A stretch of DNA of 64,000 nucleotides from an uncultured Hymenobacter sp. (lineage in GTDB: Bacteria > Bacteroidota > Bacteroidia > Cytophagales > Hymenobacteraceae): assembly GCA_913776615.1 (NCBI GenBank), contig CAJYPK010000005.1:124001-188000 (forward strand), read 5' to 3'. Shown in pieces: positions 1-8,948 of the stretch. Below the pieces are notes generated by a model. That model made no database searches. It was not told where the DNA came from and saw only the letters and a program-made list of their open reading frames with translations. Positions within the stretch are counted from its first letter, which is position 1; each line of letters opens with the position of its first letter. The position numbers were made by a program, and so were the translations under genes.

Positions 1-23
1 TTACGCAAAAGGTGCCCACATGG

Positions 24-377
24 TCAGTATACCGTCGGTGCGGGTGGTCGGTGCAGCAGTTGCCGCTTTATCTTACCGAAGCGGTGTTGCAGCTTGCGCT
101 GCTCGTAGGAATGGGGCAGCAGGCTGTCGAGGCGGGCGGCGCTCCGGGCTTTGCTGCGGCGCACGGCTTCGCGGCGTGCCGGGCCGCGTAGCTGCTGCCG
201 GGCGGCGGCGATGCTCGTTTGCTCCTGCACCAAAATGCTGCGCAGTCGCTCGCGCCGCCGTTCGCCCAGCCCATTCAAAAACCCATTGACGCCCCCGCCG
301 CAGCTCCCAAATACCAATAGCGTCACGAGCCCCGCAAGGAACAGCTGTGCGGCAGAGAGTCTGGCTACTGCTTTCAT
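24..377 (-). CDS. putative small lipoprotein, unknown family
   Basis: Predicted 117-residue protein. The N-terminus is a hydrophobic segment ending in V-F-G-S-C, an approximate lipobox, so it may be a lipoprotein. The rest is Arg/Gln-rich and probably helical, with no family I recognise. I start it at the ATG at 377, which puts the signal sequence at the N-terminus. It lies 26 bases downstream of the GMC oxidoreductase on the same strand and is probably co-transcribed. High GC gives open frames on the other strand too, so its reality rests on the signal sequence and position. Confidence 0.55.
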   Translation of the reverse strand: MKAVARLSAAQLFLAGLVTLLVFGSCGGGVNGFLNGLGERRRERLRSILVQEQTSIAAARQQLRGPARREAVRRSKARSAARLDSLLPHSYEQRKLQHRFGKIKRQLLHRPPAPTVY

Positions 378-403
378 AGTCGGCAAGTTAGCGCCGATGT
401 GGC

Positions 404-2398
404 TTATTTCAGCCCCTGCGCCGTGTAGTGCGCCAGCGCCATGATGGTGAGCATGGGATTGACGCCGCTGCACGCGGGAAAGGCCGAGCCATCGGCCACG
501 TACAGGCCTGGTACCTCCACCGTTTCGCCGCTGGGGCGCAGGGGATGGGTACGGGCCTGGCCCCCGAGGCGGCAGGTGCTCATCTGGTGGGCGCTGAAGA
601 GGCCGAAGCGGTTGGGCTGCCAGCGCAGGCGCGCGAGCTGGTCGAGCACTTCGGGATTGTGGGCCGTGCCCTGGTGGGCGTGCAGCACGGGCAGCGTGCC
701 GTGGGGCAGGTACACCGCGTGCGCCCCGGCCGCCACGTGGATTTCGGCGGCGGCCCGCACGCCGGTGAGCAGGTGTTGGCGGTCGAAATCCGATAGCCGG
801 TAATCGATCAGCGGGGCACCCTGGCGGTCGGTGCGCACCCGGCCGCCGTCGCGGTCGCGGGTGAGCACGATGAACGAGCCCAGGTGGTCGGCGGCTTGCA
901 GCAAGTCGCGGTGCTGCGCGCCCCCCAGCCAGGGCAGTACCATGGCCAGCAGGCCAGGATGGGTGGGCGGCGTTTCGAGCTTCACCCCAAAGTTGGTACC
1001 GCGCAGTCGCGCAAAAGTGTCATTCACCACGCTCATGCTGGGGCCGTACCACGAGTGCATGGGCTGCGGGTAGTGCGCGCCCACCACCACGGTAGGATGC
1101 AGGTGCAAGTGCCGGCCCAGGTGCGGGTGCCGCAGCCCCGAGCGCAGCAGCAGCGCCGGCGTCTGAATGGCCCCGCCCGCCACCACCACCCGCTCGGCCC
1201 GTACCGTGATGCGCACCAGGCGGCCATCGGCCGTGCGGTGCACGGCCGCGGCCCCGGTGGCCCGGCCGGCCGCCGTGGTTACGCGCTCGGCGCGGGTGTC
1301 GGGCAGCAGGCGGGCGCCGTGCGCGGCAGCCGTGCGCAGGTAGGTGTTCAGGGTGCCTTGTTTAATGCCGTGGGCATCGCCCAGGGTAGAAAAGCCCAGG
1401 CCCTGGAAATGGGCGTCGGAATCGCTCAGGCCTTTCTCGTTGCGGGGAATGAGCCGGGTGGCCTGGCCCAGCCGGGCCGAGCCATCGCGCAGCGCCGCGT
1501 TTTGGCCGTTGTGGCGGGGGTAGTCGGTGTTCACGCTCAAGGCCTGGGCCACGGCGTCGAGGCTGCGCTGAAAATCGGGGCCGACAAAATGGGGCGCGTC
1601 GTGCTCGCGGGCCCACTCCTCTAAAATGTAGTCGGGCGTGCGAAACGCCCCGGCCCAGTTGACGGTGGTGCCGCCCCCCAGGCAGGCCCCGGCCAGCAGG
1701 CTGATGCTGCCGTCGCGAGTGCTGAGCGCCCCCCGGGCATCGTAGAGGCGGCCCATCATCTCGACTTCGCGCTGGGTGAAATCGGCCCCGTGGTAGTAGG
1801 GGCCGGCTTCGAGCACCAGGACGTCGTAGCCCGCCTGGGCCAGTTCGCCCGCCACTACCCCGCCGCCCGCCCCCGAGCCAATGACCAGCACCTGGCAGGT
1901 ATACTCGGTATCGGTGGCAGGGGCCAGTGGCCGCAAGGGCCGTCCGCTGGCGGCCGGTGCCTCGGTGGCCAGCGGCAGCGCCGGGCCGGGGTAGCCCAGC
2001 ACCGCCCACGCGGGATTGAGCGCGCCGTCGGCCGGACTGCTGCCGTAGTAAAGAAAGGTGCAGAGCTTGCGCAGCGCCTGGAAGCCCTGCCGCAGCGGTG
2101 GCAGCCACGAGCCGGCCCAGCTCTGGAGCAGGCGCTCGCGCTGCGCGGGCGTCAGCCGATGAAACGGTCGCAGCGGCCCGCCCCAGCTGAGGCCGGCCAG
2201 TGGCTTGTTCAGCAAATCAAGCAAGTGGCCAAACTCGGTCTGGGTGCTGAGGGGCTGCGCCTGCACGGCGGCGGTAAGCTTGGCCAAATCGACCAGCGCC
2301 GAGCCGGGCGGAAGGCTGGCCGGGGCCGGGCCCGCCGGAATGAAGGTATCGGCAACGGCGCGCAGAGTGGTGGCGCGCGCAGGGGTGAGCACAAACAT
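404..2398 (-). CDS. GMC-family oxidoreductase (long-chain alcohol oxidase-like)
   Basis: 664-residue FAD-dependent glucose-methanol-choline oxidoreductase. A region of about 165 residues containing LRAVADTFIP resembles the N-terminus of long-chain fatty alcohol oxidases. It is followed near residue 172 by the FAD-binding motif VIGSGAGGGVVAGELAQAG and LEAGPYY. The C-terminus has the catalytic-type His in SAHQMSTCRLGG and Asn in CSGVNPMLTIMALA. Family members oxidise alcohols to aldehydes; the substrate here is not known. The frame stays open upstream but there overlaps the divergent thioesterase, so I use the ATG at 2398. The two genes diverge from a 111-base spacer that contains a palindrome. 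Confidence 0.88.
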   Translation of the reverse strand: MFVLTPARATTLRAVADTFIPAGPAPASLPPGSALVDLAKLTAAVQAQPLSTQTEFGHLLDLLNKPLAGLSWGGPLRPFHRLTPAQRERLLQSWAGSWLPPLRQGFQALRKLCTFLYYGSSPADGALNPAWAVLGYPGPALPLATEAPAASGRPLRPLAPATDTEYTCQVLVIGSGAGGGVVAGELAQAGYDVLVLEAGPYYHGADFTQREVEMMGRLYDARGALSTRDGSISLLAGACLGGGTTVNWAGAFRTPDYILEEWAREHDAPHFVGPDFQRSLDAVAQALSVNTDYPRHNGQNAALRDGSARLGQATRLIPRNEKGLSDSDAHFQGLGFSTLGDAHGIKQGTLNTYLRTAAAHGARLLPDTRAERVTTAAGRATGAAAVHRTADGRLVRITVRAERVVVAGGAIQTPALLLRSGLRHPHLGRHLHLHPTVVVGAHYPQPMHSWYGPSMSVVNDTFARLRGTNFGVKLETPPTHPGLLAMVLPWLGGAQHRDLLQAADHLGSFIVLTRDRDGGRVRTDRQGAPLIDYRLSDFDRQHLLTGVRAAAEIHVAAGAHAVYLPHGTLPVLHAHQGTAHNPEVLDQLARLRWQPNRFGLFSAHQMSTCRLGGQARTHPLRPSGETVEVPGLYVADGSAFPACSGVNPMLTIMALAHYTAQGLK

Positions 2399-2449
2399 GG
2401 GTGGGCGGGGCAGCGAATACGCTCGAAAAGATACCAGCTTTTTCCGAAA

Positions 2450-2467
2450 TACTCGGCATGCCGAATA
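2450..2467. promoter_or_regulatory. candidate operator palindrome
   Basis: An 18-base near-perfect palindrome with the perfect core TCGGCATGCCGA (2453-2464) lies in the 111-base spacer between the divergent GMC oxidoreductase and thioesterase genes. It is about 30 bases upstream of the thioesterase -7 motif. The position suits a dimeric repressor, but no regulator is encoded nearby and one copy is not proof. Confidence 0.35.
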
Positions 2468-2497
2468 GTGGCAAAGGAGGGCCGGGCGGGTAAACTC

Positions 2498-2505
2498 TAC
2501 CTTTG
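2498..2505 (+). promoter_or_regulatory. Bacteroidota -7 promoter motif
   Basis: TACCTTTG matches the Bacteroidota -7 consensus TAnnTTTG. It ends only 4 bases before the thioesterase ATG at 2510, implying a very short leader. I see no convincing -33 TTG. Confidence 0.5.
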
Positions 2506-2509
2506 CGGC

Positions 2510-3034
2510 ATGGCTACCCTCGTCCGCACTCCCGAAACCCGGCACCGCATTCACTTTCAAGACTGTGACATGCTGGGGCACCTCAACAATGCCCGCTACC
2601 TCGACTACTTCCTCAACGCCCGCGAGGATCAGGTAGCCCAGCACTACGCCCTCAACATGGGCCAGCTGGCCCGCGAGCAGCAGGCAGCCTGGGTAATCAC
2701 CAAGCACCACCTCAGCTACCTCAAGCCCGCCCGGCAGGGAGTAATGGTGCGCATCAGCACCCAGATTATCCATTTCGATAACTCTAACCTAGCGGTAGAG
2801 ATGCAGATGCGCTCCGACGACGGGCAGCGCCTGCTGGCCCTGCTGTGGTCGGAGCTGGCCTTCGTGAAGCTGCCCGCCGGTACCCGCACCGACCACGCCG
2901 ACGCCCTCATGGACCTGCTCGACGAGCTCGACGTGCCCGGCATCGACTACGATCCCGACGGCTTCGACCAGCGCGTGAAAGACGTGCGCCAGGAGCTGAA
3001 AAAGCTGCGCCGCGCCGCTGGTCACCTCGATTAA
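2510..3034 (+). CDS. acyl-CoA thioesterase, 4HBT hotdog fold
   Basis: 174 residues. The N-terminal half carries the 4-hydroxybenzoyl-CoA thioesterase pattern: HFQDCDMLGHLNNARYLDYF has the Asp and the HxNNxxY element typical of YbgC/FadM-like enzymes. These hydrolyse acyl-CoA thioesters in the cytoplasm. The C-terminal 45 residues are acidic then Lys/Arg-rich and look like a helical tail. The frame is open further upstream, but the ATG at 2510 directly follows a promoter motif and begins just ahead of the conserved domain. Divergent from the GMC oxidoreductase; a functional link through lipid oxidation is inference. Confidence 0.85.
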   Translation: MATLVRTPETRHRIHFQDCDMLGHLNNARYLDYFLNAREDQVAQHYALNMGQLAREQQAAWVITKHHLSYLKPARQGVMVRISTQIIHFDNSNLAVEMQMRSDDGQRLLALLWSELAFVKLPAGTRTDHADALMDLLDELDVPGIDYDPDGFDQRVKDVRQELKKLRRAAGHLD

Positions 3035-3035
3035 A

Positions 3036-3084
3036 GCCCGCCCGTACGCGGCTCGTCCGTAGCAACCTACGCTGCCGGGCGGGC
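3036..3084. terminator. hairpin after thioesterase
   Basis: A GCCCGCCCG / CGGGCGGGC stem encloses a smaller CGTAG/CTACG hairpin right after the stop codon at 3034. There is no U-tract, so it may stabilise the 3' end rather than terminate. Confidence 0.4.
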
Positions 3085-3142
3085 GTAGAAACGGAAACCA
3101 AGGCGGCAACCGTCCGCCAACCCTTCCTTTTCCACACGCCCC

Positions 3143-3706
3143 ATGTCACTTTTCAGCAGCGATAAGCTTAAAGGCAAGCGCATTGCCATTCTGGCCACCG
3201 ACGGCTTCGAGCAGGTAGAGCTCACCAAGCCCCAAAAATTCCTCAAGGACGAAGGCGCCACGGTCGACGTCATTTCCCTTAAATCGGGCTCCATCAAGGG
3301 CTGGGATATGACCGACTGGGGCGACAAGGTTGACGTCGATAAAACCCTGGACGATGCCAAGGTAGCCGACTACGACGCCCTGGTGCTGCCCGGCGGCCAA
3401 ATCAATCCCGACAAGCTGCGCGTCGAGCCCGCCGCCGTGGATTTCGTGCGCGAGTTTGCCCAGTCCGGCAAATTGGTCGCCGCCATCTGCCACGGCCCCT
3501 GGACGCTCATCGAAGCCGACGTAGTGCGCGGCAAGCACATGACCAGCTGGCCCAGCGTAAAAACCGACCTGCGCAACGCCGGCGCCGAGTGGCAAGACTC
3601 GGAGGTGGTAGTGGACGGCAACTTCGTTACCAGCCGCAAGCCCGATGACCTCGACGCTTTCAATAAAAAAATTGAAGAGCAACTGCTGGCTGGCCACGCC
3701 GCCTAG
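3143..3706 (+). CDS. DJ-1/PfpI-family protein (YhbO/GSP18-like)
   Basis: 187 residues, the usual length for the class I glutamine amidotransferase-like PfpI/DJ-1 group. RIAILATDGFEQVEL opens the fold, VLPGGQINPDKLR contains the oxyanion turn, and AICHGPWTLIEA has the nucleophilic elbow with the reactive Cys followed by His. Members are annotated as intracellular proteases or general stress and deglycase proteins; which activity applies here cannot be told. Single gene with a strong terminator 17 bases downstream. Confidence 0.92.
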   Translation: MSLFSSDKLKGKRIAILATDGFEQVELTKPQKFLKDEGATVDVISLKSGSIKGWDMTDWGDKVDVDKTLDDAKVADYDALVLPGGQINPDKLRVEPAAVDFVREFAQSGKLVAAICHGPWTLIEADVVRGKHMTSWPSVKTDLRNAGAEWQDSEVVVDGNFVTSRKPDDLDAFNKKIEEQLLAGHAA

Positions 3707-3722
3707 CCCCCAGGTCTAACAT

Positions 3723-3761
3723 AAAAAAGGCTTTCCGCTGCGTAGCGGAAAGCCTTTTTTT
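3723..3761 (+). terminator. rho-independent terminator
   Basis: The AGGCTTTCCGC / GCGGAAAGCCT stem has an A-run before it and a T-run after it, so it can work for the PfpI gene and for the convergent gene at 3780-4271. Confidence 0.9.
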
Positions 3762-3779
3762 ATGCTTGGCGCGGGCGAA

Positions 3780-4271
3780 TTATGATTTCAGTAACCACCA
3801 CATTACTAGGTCGAATACCAGCAAAAATGCCCCCTGAATGCGTACCGAGCGGCCGTAGCCCAGCAGGCGCTCGGGCCGCTTGGCAGTGGGGGAGGCTGCC
3901 CGGTACAACAGCCACGTGGCCACGAGCAGGTAGCCCACGTCGAGCATGGCATTGAAGAGAAATACCTGACCGGTGAAGTGCTCGTCGGCCCCGGCGTCGC
4001 TGGCGGTGAAGCCCAGCGGCGGCCGGCCCGGGTGCGTGCGCAGAATGCCCACCGCCGCCAGCACGGCGTTGACGAAGCCCCAGGCGCAGTTCATGAGGTG
4101 AAAGTGGAACTCCCAGAGGCGGCGGTCGGAACGGGGCAGGTAGTAGCCACTCGTGCAGAGGTTGAGCAACGCCCAGGCCCCCAGCACGCTCAGGCCGCGC
4201 CCCAGCAGCAGCTCGTGGTGCTGGTAGGCAGCCAGCCAGGCCGGCCCGGTCGGCAGTACGGAAAGCAGCAT
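3780..4271 (-). CDS. four-helix membrane protein, unknown family
   Basis: 163 residues with about four hydrophobic segments (near residues 15-45, 65-85, 105-130 and 140-160) joined by short charged loops, including YLPRSDRRLWEFHFHLMNCAWGFVN. This indicates a small inner-membrane protein. I cannot name its family. The ATG at 4271 is preferred over a GTG two codons earlier. It follows the outer-membrane barrel gene on the same strand by 17 bases, so the two probably form an operon. Confidence 0.75.
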   Translation of the reverse strand: MLLSVLPTGPAWLAAYQHHELLLGRGLSVLGAWALLNLCTSGYYLPRSDRRLWEFHFHLMNCAWGFVNAVLAAVGILRTHPGRPPLGFTASDAGADEHFTGQVFLFNAMLDVGYLLVATWLLYRAASPTAKRPERLLGYGRSVRIQGAFLLVFDLVMWWLLKS

Positions 4272-4288
4272 GACCACAAGATAAGTAG

Positions 4289-4972
4289 CTAGTGCGCAAT
4301 CCCGAGGCCCAAGTACACTTGCAGCACCGAGTTGCGGATGTTGCTGTCGGTCACGAGCGCGCTCAGCGGCTGGCCGTTGTACGTGAGCCGGGCCCCGTCT
4401 TTATAAAGATTAGCGAAGCTGAGGTCGTAGCGCACACCCAGGCGGGCAGGCCCCAGCCGCGCCTCGGCCCCGGCCACCCCGCCGAAATCGAAGCGGTGGT
4501 AGCCGCTCTGGCTCACGTCGAGGTCGGCGTCGCCGCTGCGGCCCCCGGTGAGTACCGACACCTGCGGGCCGAGGTGCAGGCTCAGCGTTTCGGTGAGGTT
4601 GCCCACAAACAGCACGGGGAGCGCCAAATAGTCGAGGCGATTTTGCTGGGTAGTATTGGTGGTCGCGTTGGTGCTTTCAAAGCCTTTGCGCGAATACAGC
4701 AGCTCGACTTGCAGCGAGGCAAAGTGCGTGAAGCCGTACTGGCCGTATACCCCGGCGTGAAAAGTCTTGAGCTGGTCGCGGTTGGTGAAAATGCTGGTGC
4801 CGCTGCCCTGCAAGTCGCTGTAACTAAGTCCTCCTTTGATGCCGAAGCCGGTGTTGCGCGAGGTCGTGCTCTGACCTTCCGAATAGTCGCTGGCGGCGGG
4901 GTTGCCACGCACTTGGGCATGGGCCGCCCCGGCGGCTACGAGCGAAGCAAGAAGTATAAGTACATGTTTCAT
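4289..4972 (-). CDS. PorT-like outer-membrane beta-barrel protein
   Basis: 227 residues starting with a clear signal peptide (MKHVLILLASLVAAGAAHA). The mature part alternates polar and apolar residues: FGIKGGLSYSDLQG, FHAGVYGQYGFTHFASLQVE, LDYLALPVLFVGN and LRLGVRYD-like strands. This is the pattern of the Bacteroidota outer membrane protein beta-barrel family (PorT type). It ends with LQVYLGLGIAH, a plausible final strand. These are small 8-10-stranded barrels of mostly unknown cargo. Probably first gene of a two-gene unit with the membrane protein downstream. Confidence 0.85.
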   Translation of the reverse strand: MKHVLILLASLVAAGAAHAQVRGNPAASDYSEGQSTTSRNTGFGIKGGLSYSDLQGSGTSIFTNRDQLKTFHAGVYGQYGFTHFASLQVELLYSRKGFESTNATTNTTQQNRLDYLALPVLFVGNLTETLSLHLGPQVSVLTGGRSGDADLDVSQSGYHRFDFGGVAGAEARLGPARLGVRYDLSFANLYKDGARLTYNGQPLSALVTDSNIRNSVLQVYLGLGIAH

Positions 4973-5037
4973 ACCCTCCCCAACGCCCGACCGCGCCGAA
5001 AGTTATCGGAAAAGCGGCGGCAATCGATTCGCCGCCG

Positions 5038-5045
5038 TACTTTTG
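5038..5045 (+). promoter_or_regulatory. promoter motif of tRNA-Val
   Basis: TACTTTTG matches the Bacteroidota -7 consensus and ends 31 bases before the tRNA. No clear -33 TTG is visible. Confidence 0.55.
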
Positions 5046-5076
5046 TGCCCAGCCCGCCCGCCGGGCCACCCAGGCC

Positions 5077-5150
<74 letters not shown>

Positions 5151-5161
5151 CTCATACTACA

Positions 5162-5198
5162 AACAAGGCCCTTCCGCACCATGCTGAAGGGCCTTGTT
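5162..5198. terminator. bidirectional hairpin after tRNA-Val
   Basis: A 13-base stem, AACAAGGCCCTTC / GAAGGGCCTTGTT, lies between tRNA-Val and the convergent pectate-lyase-like gene. The T-tract is poor. Confidence 0.65.
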
Positions 5199-5215
5199 GG
5201 CTTGGTAGTGACACC

Positions 5216-6076
5216 TTAATAAATGCGCGAAAACAGCGCCTTGCCGTTGCCCGAGCCGCCGCTGCCGGTGATGGTGATGTGGCCCGTGTTGCCGTTGCCG
5301 TCGTAGCCGCTGGCCTTGTTGGTGTTGCTGGTGCAGTTGGTGACGGTGTGGGGCACGGTTTGCCCGGCGCTACCCAGCTTGAAGCCGTTGCCGTCGCCGT
5401 TGCCGCCGAAGCCGTTGTTGGTGGCCGTGCAATTGGTGATGGTCACGGTGTAGGGCTGGCCGTAGAGGTCCCAGCCGTCGTCGGAGTTGTGGTTGGCCGT
5501 GCAGTGGTCAAATTTGTTGTTGGCCCCGGCCGAGAGCTTGCAGGCAAAGCCATCGGCATTCTCGCCGGCGTTGGCCGCGTCGTAGTTTTCGGTCGAGGTG
5601 CAGTAGCTGATGTTGTTGTCGTGGGCACCGTTGTACACTTGCAGGCCCGAGTCGCCGTTGGCCGTGGTGATGACCTTGTACACGTAGTTGTAGCCGCCGG
5701 TCTGGAACACTAGGCCGCAGTCGGGCGCATTCTTGATGGTCATGTTGGTGATGTTCCAGTAGCTGCCGTTCACCTTCACGCCCCAGCCCGAGGACAGGCC
5801 CGAGCAGTCGAGGGTGCCGCCCGTAAGGTTGATCTTGGCGCTGGCCGTGCCGTTGCGCAGGCATTGCAGCGTGCTCGTGAGCCGAATGGTGCCGCTGATG
5901 GTAATTACGTCGCCGGGATTGGCGTTAGCGACGGCCGTTTTCAGGGCCGCCTCGGTCGTAACCGTGGCGCTAGCGTCGGCCGAAACGGCGGTGACCGGGC
6001 CGGGAGCCGGCGCGTCTTGTTTGTTGCAGGCCACGGCAATAACTGCCAGCCCGAGCAGCAGGGAGAGCTTTTTCAT
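5216..6076 (-). CDS. pectate lyase-like (PL9) secreted lipoprotein
   Basis: 286 residues. The N-terminus MKKLSLLLGLAVIAVAC is a lipoprotein signal with the lipid-attachment Cys at residue 17. The rest is a right-handed parallel beta-helix: NPGDVITISGTIRLTSTL, WNITNMTIKNAPDCGL, NNISYCTSTENYDAAN, ENADGFACKLSAGANNKFDH, and NSDDGWDLY. The ADGFACK and NSDDGWDL stretches match the PL9 pectate lyase core, where Asp residues bind calcium and a Lys acts as base. Probable cleavage of pectin-type polysaccharide at the cell surface. The upstream TACTTTTA (about 55 bases before the start) could be its -7 element. Confidence 0.82.
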   Translation of the reverse strand: MKKLSLLLGLAVIAVACNKQDAPAPGPVTAVSADASATVTTEAALKTAVANANPGDVITISGTIRLTSTLQCLRNGTASAKINLTGGTLDCSGLSSGWGVKVNGSYWNITNMTIKNAPDCGLVFQTGGYNYVYKVITTANGDSGLQVYNGAHDNNISYCTSTENYDAANAGENADGFACKLSAGANNKFDHCTANHNSDDGWDLYGQPYTVTITNCTATNNGFGGNGDGNGFKLGSAGQTVPHTVTNCTSNTNKASGYDGNGNTGHITITGSGGSGNGKALFSRIY

Positions 6077-6285
6077 GTGGAAAAAGAATTGGGTGGGAAA
6101 GCCCGGCCACGCGGCCGGGTAGGGGCGTAAAAGTATTCGGCCCGCCAACTACTTATCCAGCGCAATGCTTAAAAATTTGTGCAAACGATGCCGACAACGA
6201 TTGCGGACTGCAAACGCGCTACCTGCACAGCCACAGATTATTAGCTTGATGAGTGAGGCCCTGCTTTTTACTGCTTACCCGCTGG

Positions 6286-7809
6286 CTAGCCGACCAATGC
6301 CAGCACTTCTTCCAGCACCTGGCGCGAATTGGCGAGGCGGGGCACCTTGCGCTGGCCACCCAGGCGGCCCCGGCCGCGCAGCCAGGTTTCGAAGGTGCCG
6401 GTGGGCACGAAATGCACCCGCGGCGGGGCCAGGGCCAGGTCGCGGTGGCGCTTGGCGTCGTAGTCGGAGTTGAGGCGGCGCAGCTCCTCATCCAGCGCCC
6501 GGGCGAAGCGGGCCGCGTCGGGGGCGGCCGGGCCGTGCAGCTCCACGGCCCACTCGTGGCCGCCGCGCGAGGTGCCAGCGCCCGCCGCGAAGTACACGGG
6601 CGCGGCCGTGAAATCGCGCACCGCGCAGCCGGTGGCCGCCGCCGCCGCCGCAATGGCCGCCTCGGCATTTTCCACCACCACTTCTTCGCCAAACGCGTTG
6701 AGAAAGTGCTTGGTGCGCCCCGTGATGCGCACCCGGTAGGGCCGCAGCGAGGTAAAGCGTACGGTATCGCCCACCAGGTAGCGCCACAGCCCGGCGCTGC
6801 TGCTGATAACCAGCGCGTAGCTCGGGCCGACGGTCACGGCTTCGAGCGGCACGGGCCGCGGGTCGGGGCTATCGAACTGCTCGGCGGGCAGAAACTCGTA
6901 GTAGATACCGTGTTCCAGCAGCAGCAGCAGGTCGGGCGCGCCGGGCTCGTCTTGCAGGGCAAAGTAGCCCTCCGAGGCGTTGTAGATTTCGAGGTAGCGC
7001 AGCTGCCCGCCGGGCATCAGCTCCTCAAACAGCGGCCGGTACGGCCCGAAGGCCACTGCCCCGTGCAAAAACAGGCTGAGCTGCGGCCATACGGCGCGCA
7101 GGTCGGTGGCCCCGGCCAGGGCCAGCACGCGGCGCAGCAGCACCAGCATCCAGGTGGGTACGCCGGCCAGTACGCGCACGTCCTGGGTAAGCACGTGGCG
7201 GGCGATGCGCTCAATTTTCTCCTCCCACTCGTCGAGCAGGGCCAGCGGCAGGGGCGGGGTACGCAGGGCCTGCGCCCAACTTGGCAGGCTCTGCATGATG
7301 AGCGCCGACACGTCGCCGGCCACCGCGCCCCCACCAAACGGGCTGGCGTCGAGGCTGCCGCCCAGGCTCAGCGTCTTGCCGCCGATCACGCGCTGGCTGG
7401 GGTAGAGGTGGGTAGCCAGGGCCAGCATGTCGCGTCCGGCGCGGTAGTGGTTGTCGTGCAGGGCTTCCCGGGTGAGCGGGATGTACTTGCTGCGGGCGTT
7501 GGTGGTCCCGCTGCTGCGGGCCTGCCAGTGCGGGGCGGGGCCGGGCCACAGCACGTCGGGCTGGCCCCGCAGCACTTTTTCGAGCTCGGGGTACAACTGC
7601 TCGTAGGTGCTCACCGGCACGCGGCGGGCAAACTCCTCGGCCCCCAGCCCCGGTGCGTAGCCGTAGCGCCGCCCCCAGGCCGTGCCCTGCGCCCGGCCCA
7701 GCAGGTAGCGCAGCAGCGCCGCCTGCGCCGCCAGCGGCTCGCGCCGCACCCGCGCCAGCCGGGGCAGGCTAGCCAGCTGAACGGCACGGGCAAGGAGCTG
7801 GTCGAGCAC
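6286..7809 (-). CDS. GH3-family acyl-adenylating enzyme
   Basis: 507 residues, typical of bacterial members of the GH3 (auxin-responsive promoter) family. These belong to the ANL adenylating superfamily and join carboxylic acids to amino acids. Near residue 100 ARSSGTTNARSKYIPLT is the ATP-binding P-loop-like motif, and IYNASEGYFALQDE matches the family's YxASEG element. The C-terminal part has the mobile subdomain (RITGRTKHFLNAFGEEV). It starts with GTG at 7809 just before an inverted repeat. The bacterial substrate is unknown; a plant hormone role need not apply. Confidence 0.88.
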   Translation of the reverse strand: MLDQLLARAVQLASLPRLARVRREPLAAQAALLRYLLGRAQGTAWGRRYGYAPGLGAEEFARRVPVSTYEQLYPELEKVLRGQPDVLWPGPAPHWQARSSGTTNARSKYIPLTREALHDNHYRAGRDMLALATHLYPSQRVIGGKTLSLGGSLDASPFGGGAVAGDVSALIMQSLPSWAQALRTPPLPLALLDEWEEKIERIARHVLTQDVRVLAGVPTWMLVLLRRVLALAGATDLRAVWPQLSLFLHGAVAFGPYRPLFEELMPGGQLRYLEIYNASEGYFALQDEPGAPDLLLLLEHGIYYEFLPAEQFDSPDPRPVPLEAVTVGPSYALVISSSAGLWRYLVGDTVRFTSLRPYRVRITGRTKHFLNAFGEEVVVENAEAAIAAAAAATGCAVRDFTAAPVYFAAGAGTSRGGHEWAVELHGPAAPDAARFARALDEELRRLNSDYDAKRHRDLALAPPRVHFVPTGTFETWLRGRGRLGGQRKVPRLANSRQVLEEVLALVG

Positions 7810-7816
7810 TTCGTGT

Positions 7817-7985
7817 TTAGTTAGGAGTTATGAGTTAGAAGTTATGAGTTGGGGCTAGGAATTGCTTGCAGGTTGGCTGCCGCAGAGAGCTGCCCTATCA
7901 ATTATGTTCCGTTACGGTATTGGTGACGCGTAACCGATGAAAGAAAGGCCCAACTCATAACTCCTAACTTTTAACTCCTAACTCC
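7817..7985. repeat. intergenic inverted repeat, AACTCCTAACTC word family
   Basis: The left arm (7817-7852) reads TTAGGAGTTATGAGTTAG and similar words. The right arm (7950-7985) is its approximate reverse complement, CAACTCATAACTCCTAACTT and so on. Each arm is a degenerate tandem of an AACTC(C/A)TAACT word. The right arm abuts the lptB stop codon at 7986-7988 and the left arm ends 7 bases from the GH3 start. Confidence 0.8.
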
Positions 7986-8723
7986 TCAAAACGTCTTTCG
8001 CTTTTTCAGCTCGAAGTCGCGGCCCAGGTACACGCGGCGCACGGTTTCGTCGGCGGCGAGCTCCTCGGCGGTGCCGGCTTTGAGGAGCTTGCCTTCGAAA
8101 AGCAGGTAGGCGCGGTCCACGATTTCGAGGGTTTTGTGCACGTCGTGGTCGGTGATGAGCACCCCGATGTTCTGATTCTTGAGCTTGGCCACGATGCCTT
8201 GAATTTCTTCGGTGGCGATGGGGTCGACGCCGGCGAAGGGCTCGTCGAGCAGCACAAACTTGGGGCTTACGGCCAGGGCGCGGGCGATTTCGGTGCGGCG
8301 GCGCTCGCCGCCGCTCAGCACCTTGCCCAGGTTTTTGCGCACGTGGCCGAGGCTGAATTCTTCGAGCAGCTCCTCTACCTTGTCGTGCTGGGCCTTCTTG
8401 GGCAGGTTGGTCATTTCGAGCACCGAGAGAATGTTTTCCTCCACGCTCAAATCGCGGAAGACGCTGGCTTCCTGGGCCAGGTAGCCCATGCCGCGCCGCG
8501 CCCGCTGGTAGATGGGCAGGCGCGTCACTTCCTCATCGCCCAGGAAAATGCGCCCGCCGTTGGGTTTCACCATGCCGACTATCATGTAGAAGCAGGTGGT
8601 CTTGCCGGCCCCGTTGGGACCCAGCAGCCCCACGATTTCGCCCTGCGCGACGTCGAGCGACATGTCGTTGACGACGGTGCGGGCTTTGTATTGCTTAAGA
8701 AGGTGCTCGGCGCGAAGTATCAT
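7986..8723 (-). CDS. lptB: LPS export ABC transporter ATPase LptB
   Basis: 245 residues. Walker [10 protein letters not shown] lies near residues 35-43, the signature [15 protein letters not shown] follows, then Walker [14 protein letters not shown] and the H-loop [17 protein letters not shown]. The combination DEPFAGVDP with [20 protein letters not shown] identifies LptB rather than another ATPase. LptB powers the LptFG complex that extracts lipopolysaccharide from the inner membrane. No lptFG or lptA is adjacent, as is common in Bacteroidota. TATCTTTA just upstream of the ATG resembles the -7 motif. Confidence 0.96.
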   Translation of the reverse strand: MILRAEHLLKQYKARTVVNDMSLDVAQGEIVGLLGPNGAGKTTCFYMIVGMVKPNGGRIFLGDEEVTRLPIYQRARRGMGYLAQEASVFRDLSVEENILSVLEMTNLPKKAQHDKVEELLEEFSLGHVRKNLGKVLSGGERRRTEIARALAVSPKFVLLDEPFAGVDPIATEEIQGIVAKLKNQNIGVLITDHDVHKTLEIVDRAYLLFEGKLLKAGTAEELAADETVRRVYLGRDFELKKRKTF

Positions 8724-8948
8724 AGGTAGCGGTAAAGATAAAACCGGCGGCGTGGCCCGCTCGTTGCCAGGCCCGTCATCGGTAATGGTAACAAACGCTT
8801 AAACCGGCCGCGATTGATATGGTACCCGGTGCCGCGCCCGCCGGGCGTCGGGGCCAGTGGGGAAAGCGCGTCGGTAGCCCGGACTCAATTAAAAAAAGTA
8901 GCTTTACGCGCCGCGCCGGACTAGCCGCCGCGCTTAATCTTCCCCCTC

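Noticed and set aside
1790..2509. Upstream extension of the thioesterase frame
   Set aside because: The extension has no domain and overlaps the opposite-strand GMC oxidoreductase. The ATG at 2510 follows a promoter.
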